Assembly: GCA_036346405.1 (NCBI GenBank)
Contig: CM070561.1
Location: forward strand, 26,816,215-26,880,214
Origin: Phyllostachys edulis
Taxonomy: Eukaryota; Streptophyta; Magnoliopsida; Poales; Poaceae
Reading direction: 5' to 3'
DNA length: 64,000 bases
Numbering within the stretch: the stretch's first letter is position 1; the number at the start of each line of letters is the position of its first letter. The translations under genes and the position numbers were made by a program. Under the pieces are notes generated by a model. That model saw only the letters and a program-made list of their open reading frames with translations, did not search any database and was not told the origin of the DNA. Shown here in pieces: positions 58,463 through 64,000 of this stretch.

Positions 58463-61400
58463 GTCTTCTGGTTTATGATGAAGATGGTCAAATACTGAAA
58501 TTGAACTAATAATCAATTCATATTTGAGCTCTACTTTGTTACTTCTTGTTGTCGTCTTGAACTAGTTGTAAAGCATTTTGGCTCGTGGTTACTAGCGATC
58601 TGTTGGTTAGACTTTCATTGTCCAAGTAGCGAGCTTCTTGATCTTGTGCTTTGTATTCGCTACACTAAGGCTTTTCAAGTCCTGTTGGTAATATGAAGTT
58701 CTGTGTATAATCAACATTGGTTGCCTATTTGACCGAAAGTTTACACTGTGATCTTTTGATTTTGAGGTCATTTGACTGTTATGTTTAATTTATGAAGAAT
58801 ATAGACAATAGGGTTGAGATGGCAAAGACTTGTTCTTTTGCAACTCTCCTTCTGAAATCACACACTATCATCAATCATCTGTGCTTTATACTGTTTATTG
58901 ATGTGTTTCTAATGTTAGTGTTGAGGCTTTCGGCTGTGACTCTTTGCCTTGCCCTGTGCATGACCATACTACCCTCCCCTTATCCCCTTCACTCTCACAA
59001 CTCACTATTTGGGTAACTTCTATTTTCTTTACTACATATTCTATATTTAAGTTTAATGTGTTTGCAAGGCAATTTTAGTTAATTGGTTGGGAAACTTATA
59101 TAGATAGCAAGTAAGCGAGATGGCGTCTGCACCGTCTTCACCGCCGGCATCGACGTCGCCAAATGCGTTTGGATGTCCGATGGAAGTGACACGTAGGTGA
59201 GATGGCAGAGAAATATCGAAATTGCCTACGGGCCGACTGACCATCACGGAGGTCAGTGCCTCTGGGGTCCCTCTGAGTCCCAAGATAGCAGTGGCGAGAT
59301 TCCGGACCATCTGTGGGATACTTGCAAGGGAACGGGTCCCCATCACCACACCAAGCTGGAAGTCTCTGACGGACGTACAAAGAGGCCACCATGGGCCTAA
59401 ACTTTCGAGCTCGTTCACTATCGAAGCAGAACCGAACGCAGCGTGGAACGGTAGGCGTTGCTCGCTATGGGACACGCGTGGAGGACCTTCAAGAGCATCC
59501 TTGTCACGAAGTACGTGAACACGGGTCGGACGCCCTTCACGAAGTATCGATTCTTGTCGCGGGAAATATGGGACACCTTTGTGGCTATGAAGACGATGGC
59601 CGAATTTCAGGAGCAAAGTGCGGTGCACAAAGTACTCCAGGCACAAAACACTCACCCCCAGAGACTCGGCACCACTGGGTATGCGAGTAAAGCTGGGAGG
59701 ACCAGAACGCAACCAGACCATTTGCTGGGATCACAGACGAGCGTGCCCTAAGCTGGTTAAGAGGGAGGGGAAAAGTCACATATTCGGGCAGCATCTCTTT
59801 CACAAACCCGGTAGATGAGGCATTGTCCCAACGTCTGGTAAATATGTCAAACTACCTAGTTGTTAATAAGTCCATAACTTCATAGTGTCTATAATAACAT
59901 GATGACCTCTTGCAGCATGCATTGACTACCGAATCTTCACAAGGCTCCTTCCAAGCAGACAGGGAGAAAGATATACTATCTATAGCCCTGGGAAACAAGG
60001 AGCACCCGGGTCGTACGTGAGGTATGGGGGTTTACGTACCTTGGGGTGATGGATTCTGACACGTATAGGAGTAGGAAGAGATCCAAGGCCGAGCACGACA
60101 CCCGGTTGGAACAGGTGCTTATTGCAAAACTTCAAGGACAGATAACAAAATTGCAGGATCAAATGAATCAACCCCTCAACCAGTCGCAAGCCGCTCCTAT
60201 TATTTTGGGAGCCAGTCCTCCTCAACATCGGAGTAGCGTCACGTCCACTCCAAATTATGAACATGACGATGTCCAATTACCTATCGACGACATCAAGGTA
60301 ATGTACATCTTTGGAATGCACCAAAGATAGAACTATATGACGCCTTAGCTAATTGTGTATCGTTTTGTAGGAGTCGACGCCCTACAAGCTCCAAGTGAGG
60401 ATGGTTGCGTCTATTTCTATTGAGGCTGGGCGGGGGATGGTGTATCCATACCAGGAAGGGACAATGCAGCACGGTGCCCAGCTAGCACAGGGTTACGCCA
60501 GGATCTAGGTGGACTTGGTAGTTGACAATTTCATGGCCATCCCGCTGGAGATTCGCTCGAACGAAGACATCAGAATACTAGGGGATGCCATGCACACTTT
60601 TATCCAGTGGCCCAAGAAGGACATCGCCTTGGACCCAGCAGTGCCACGATCTTGACACAGACATTCCTCTCCAACGAGACCCTCGATGACTCCACCTCAG
60701 CCTTCGCTTCAGAAGGCTACCTCATCGGTTCCCGTGGAGAAGACGCCGAAGGAACAAGAAAAGCGTGCTGTCATATCAGTTCCCGAGTCGTCTTGTAGGA
60801 AGACGTGTAGCGGGCCAGCCGTTAAGGCCAAATTGAAATCGATGAACATTAAGGTGCCTCCCAAGCCCTCGAAATACTCCATCGGAAGTTCGTTGGCCAC
60901 CGACACAGTATTAGCCTGCGCTGGAGTAGGTTGCCAGGCTTTGCATGTCTGGTACTTGCGGAAGACCAAAGAGAAGGGGTGCGATACTGGAATCACCGTC
61001 AGATACACGGATGGGCATTTCTTCGATAGGTCGAGCCACTTTGTTGTGGGTTCAACGACTTATATGACCTATTCAACCTCACTGCCCTCGATGCTTTGCT
61101 TCTACGATGTTGGACACTGTAAGTGTGTACAATCAAGTTCTATATTCACGTAATACCGATAAATATCACATCTCATTGCTTATGTATAGATACATGATGA
61201 AAAAAGCCCGGGAATTTTCTGAACCGGTGGGTTTCCTCAACCCACAGTGGTCTCTGTGCAAACCATCGAACAAGACGCATCCTTCGTCAAGAAATACATA
61301 ACGGCGACATTGCTTCGTCAGGATGACAAGGACTACATAGTGGTGCCTTTCAACCAGGAGTAAGTGCTTCACTACTTGCTATATAAATTTCATTTGTACT

Positions 61401-62301
61401 TTATACGCAGCACGAACTTAGGTTTAATAACTATAACGACATACATGAGTAGGTTCCACTGGATCCTTTTACTCATTGTACCAAAGAGGAACAAGGTAAT
61501 ATGCCTTGATCCCCTAATCAGCAAAAAGCATGACTTCAGCCTTGTGAAAGGAATACTCGACTGGTAAGCTCATTTCCTCCATACATAACTCTATTGTAGT
61601 CTTCCTTCGTTTGAAATGGCCGAGGATAACTTTTTGGAATCATGTAGGTCGTTCATCGCCTATGTTGCCGACAGAGGATCATATAAGGGATCGACGCCAC
61701 ACTGCAACACAGGACGCGATTTCCGGTATGCGCTACAACACAATAATCCTATATCATACTTCGTAATAATGCGTCTCAAAGTGACTATACCTATATATGT
61801 AATTCTATTTTTGTAGTGCTGCCAGCAAAAACAAGATCGCATATGTGCATTCTACGTTTGTCATCATATGCAATAAATCATTAGTGCTAAGATGAAGGAT
61901 CCCGAGGTTTGTTAATCTCGAAATAATTATTTTTTAATTATAAATTTAAATATATATGCTTACCACTTTACTCTTGCTAGCGACAGGACTTGATCATAGA
62001 TTTAGATGCACTCATCGCGAAAGTGGTCGTGGACATTCGAGGGAAGCTCTGCGCTTTCATCAAGACAGAGATCATTAACGCCAACGGAGAGTTTCACTCC
62101 GTCGCCGACGCAGAGTTTCACCCCGCCGACACCTCTCAACTACCTTCAAACAATTGATTCAATTGTAATCTAATTGCAACTATAGCGACAATACTTGAAT
62201 AAATTCTTTTGTAATTTATTTTGAGTAATGATCACTTTGAGTTGTTAACAATTGATTATCTGTGATGTATCTGTTTTAGCATGCTTGTTTTCAGAGAGCA
62301 T

Positions 62302-62325
62302 GTCTAGCAATTCCTAAGGCTAGAC
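62302..62325 (+). other. 3' hairpin after CACTA gene 2 of the large element
   Basis: A perfect 7-bp stem GTCTAGC / GCTAGAC around AATTCCTAAG. The second base pair is T-A where the hairpin at 11527 has G-C, a compensatory change. It follows TGCTTGTTTTCAGAGAGCA. Confidence 0.7.
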
Positions 62326-62337
62326 AAAAATAAATAA

Positions 62338-62338
<1 letters not shown>

Positions 62339-62400
<62 letters not shown>
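62339..62400. repeat. (AT)n microsatellite
   Basis: An AT run after AAATAAATAAATA, between the gene 2 hairpin and the right subterminal array. Confidence 0.96.
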
Positions 62401-62405
<5 letters not shown>

Positions 62406-62418
62406 GTATAATGAACTA

Positions 62419-62790
62419 TCACAGACGGTTTTTGTTGAAACCGCTCAGGAAATATAATATCGAGCATTTTTCATTAAAAACCGTTTGTGATACTTAGGAT
62501 ATCACAGATGGTTCTATTTCCAAACCGTATGTGATATATCTCAAATCACGGACGGTTTGTAAATAGAACCGTCTGTGATATATCTCAAATCATAGACGGT
62601 TTGTAAATAGAACCGTCTATGATATCCTATGTAGCACAGACGGTTTTTAATGAAAACCGTCTGTGATACTATACCTTCACAAACGGTTTCAACCAAAAAA
62701 AAAACCATCTATGTTATGCCGTATCACAGACGGTTTTTGAACCGTCTGAGACGGTTCAAAAACTGTCTGTGATGAGCCTGTATGTACTAG
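62419..62790. repeat. Right subterminal array of the large CACTA element
   Basis: About eight palindromic units of TCACAGACGGTT(T)...AACCGTCTGTGATA, ending in the right terminal repeat and the AAG duplication. Confidence 0.92.
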
Positions 62791-62792
62791 TG

Positions 62793-63277
62793 AAGGGATC
62801 TGGCCATTTAGGACTCTCAGGACTCATAGAGTAGAGGGAGGCAAAGACCAATGAGACATCACACACACGAGCCGATCGAGCTGAGCCTGATTCGAGCCGA
62901 GCTAGTTCAGGAGCCTCGAGCTATTTTTTCAGCGGTAGCTACCGTCGTTGGCGACCGAAGAAGAAGACCACGACCTCCCGAGCATGAATCTCAATGCATG
63001 ATCCTAAGGTGAGAAAAATCTACTATGATTTATTGACATTTCAGTGGCATGAGAATTAGCAATCCGGAAAAAAACAAAAACAAAAACAGAAGATCTCACC
63101 CAAAACGTGTCTGTAATCAGAGCTGTTGGAGCGTCCAACTAGTTAGGCATGTCATTTTTCTTTCAAAAAGAAAAAAAACTGGGGATATCCCGTGCATTCA
63201 CCAACCATTGGGGATGCCAGGAAGACGGAAGCTGCTAGTTAAGCTAGATACATCATACAACAAATCACCACAAAATG
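62793..63277 (-). other. Intergenic sequence and 3' flank of lectin receptor kinase copy 2
   Basis: 62793-62929 is unique here. From about 62930 the sequence matches 38990-39331 below copy 1, including AAACGTGTCTGTAATCAGAG and GGGGATATCCCGTGCATTC. Confidence 0.8.
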
Positions 63278-63932
63278 CTAACGGTCTGTCGTCGAAGAGT
63301 GGACGCCATTAGAGCCCTCCTCAATTGACAGGGCACTAGCAGCAACAGCAAGAATTGGCAGCGGCGCCAGGGGAGGTATGTCGAAGTTCTCATCCTCCGA
63401 CCGCAGGGCATCCATGGCCTGAGTGATGGACGGCCGGCTGCCCGTGTCCTGGTGCACGCACCAGAGCCCGACGAGCAGCACGCGCTCCATCTGCCGCCGG
63501 CCAGAAGCGGACTCGCCAACTAGCAGCCTTCCGTCTGCTGCTTCCATGATTTCACTGCTGCGGTACAAACCCCGTACCTGTAACGGCAACGGGGGCCTAT
63601 TCTGATCGCGCGCTGTCGGGTCCCGGCTGGAGACCATCTCTAGCAGGAAAATGCCGAAACTGTACATGTCTGACTGCCTGTTCCGCTTGCCTGTGGTGAG
63701 GAACTCGGGATCTATGTATCCGAGAGTTCCCTGAATAACATGTGTTGTCTTCGACCCAGTTTCATGGTGGACAAATCTTGCCAAGCCGAAGTCACCTAGC
63801 TTGGGGTTGAGCGTGGAGTCAAGCAGTATGTTGCTCGATTTAATATCACCATGTACGATACACTGCTTGTTCTGCTCGCATTCTACGTGGAGGTATTGTA
63901 GTGCGGAGCCTATGCCGAGGATGATCTCGTAC
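63278..63932 (-). CDS. L-type lectin receptor-like kinase, copy 2, second exon only
   Basis: This is the terminal exon. The acceptor AAACAG lies just right of 63932, as in copy 1, and exon 1 is beyond the window. 217 codons are open to the stop at 63278: [20 protein letters not shown], the catalytic loop [33 protein letters not shown], the activation segment [20 protein letters not shown], then [18 protein letters not shown] and VLLVGLWCVHQDTGSRPSI. It retains the 7 bp missing from copy 1, so this exon looks functional. The loop reads HGD, not HRD, so this is a non-RD kinase. Confidence 0.92.
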
Positions 63933-64000
63933 CTGTTTTTCAAAGCATGTTAGCGTTTTTGGTCTAGCTATTTTCTTTTTAAATAAAAACCGGCAGGAGG
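63933..64000 (-). other. Start of the intron of lectin receptor kinase copy 2
   Basis: Minus-strand intron 3' end (GCTAACATGCTTTGAAAAACAG acceptor region), homologous to 39980-40020 in copy 1. It diverges near the window edge. Confidence 0.8.

Larger units (their letters stand above)
53244..62156 (+). pseudogene. CACTA gene 2: Ptta/En/Spm plus Ulp1-like domain, large leader intron
   Basis: A GC-rich leader (53244-53604, with repeated CCTCCTCCCC units) ends at donor ATGAAG^GTAAG. The ATG at 59119 (MASAPSSPPASTSPNAFGCP) follows acceptor GCGAG. The intron is about 5.5 kb because a solo LTR sits in it. Coding fragments: GRLTITEVSASGVPLSPKIA, HAWRTFKSILVTKYVNTG with RLGTTGYASKAGR (En/Spm core), a coiled stretch LIAKLQGQITKLQDQMNQ (60046-60300), YPYQEGTMQHGAQL...FIQWPKKD, and QALHVWYLRKTKEKG. 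The Ulp1-like C-terminus keeps FHWILLLIVPKRNKVICLDP (His 61457-61459, Asp 61508-61510) and ICAFYVCHHM (Cys 61844-61846). Several frame changes and stops are present, some possibly unrecognised introns. Confidence 0.75.
44981..62792 (+). mobile_element. Large two-gene CACTA transposon with nested insertions
   Basis: The left end reads CTCTACTACAAAACAGGC (a CAC-to-CTC change at the extreme tip). The right end complement is CACTAGTACATACAGGC. The target duplication is AAG (44978-44980 and 62793-62795). Order: left array, TNP2 gene (interrupted), internal array, gene 2 (leader intron interrupted), 3' hairpin, AT microsatellite, right array. Removing the nested CACTA (3,964 bp) and the solo LTR (3,570 bp) leaves about 10.3 kb. 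Both genes and the left tip are mutated, so it cannot now move on its own. Confidence 0.93.

Overview
This is a transposon-rich stretch of a plant nuclear genome, almost certainly from a grass (Poaceae). Oryza or a close relative is my best guess, by inference only. The basis is spliced genes with GT/AG introns, a lectin receptor kinase gene, CACTA (En/Spm) DNA transposons whose subterminal repeats are built on TCACAGACGGTT/AACCGTCTGTGA, and nested copia and gypsy retrotransposons primed by the plant initiator-Met tRNA (TGGTATCAGAG). I see no tRNA, rRNA, CRISPR or prokaryotic features.

Host genes. The only host protein-coding genes are two copies of an L-type lectin receptor-like kinase, both on the minus strand. 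Copy 1 (39332-41937) spans signal peptide, legume-lectin domain, transmembrane helix and kinase in two exons, but two frameshifts make it a probable pseudogene. Copy 2 enters at the right edge (63278-63932) and shows only its intact second exon. Their 3' flanks are homologous. A ~2.2 kb block upstream of copy 1 (42088-44495) is also present at 310-2494, so the locus arose by local duplication. The spacing was later inflated by transposons to tens of kilobases.

Transposon block 1 (2495-38965). From left to right: a copia LTR remnant (2495-7405) is split by a 3.6 kb non-autonomous CACTA element (2548-6161, target duplication ACT). A second, two-gene CACTA element (7406-15609) starts inside the same LTR and lost its right end in a deletion. 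At the junction it abuts the truncated 3' LTR of a minus-strand SIRE-like copia element (15605-38903). That copia element carries a complete minus-strand chromodomain gypsy element (21602-34548, target duplication GTGAA, ~3.9 kb LTRs) inserted in its protease region. A 62-bp LTR end of opposite orientation closes the block.

Transposon block 2 (44981-62792, target duplication AAG) is one large CACTA element. Its first gene (TNP2 type, Transposase_21) is interrupted by another CACTA element (45682-49645, target duplication TGT). The leader intron of its second gene (Ptta/En/Spm plus Ulp1-like protease) is interrupted by a solo gypsy LTR (54893-58462, target duplication GTCTT).

The two large CACTA elements share an architecture: terminal repeat array, TNP2 gene, internal repeat array, second gene with an Ulp1-like C-terminus, a small 3' hairpin, then the terminal array. 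All transposon genes seen here carry stops or frameshifts, so none looks autonomous now. The most unusual signals are a hairpin with compensatory change at CACTA gene ends, repeat arrays placed between the two CACTA genes, loss of the conserved DGxNPF motif from one transposase, and a ~430-bp long inverted repeat inside the small CACTA element.
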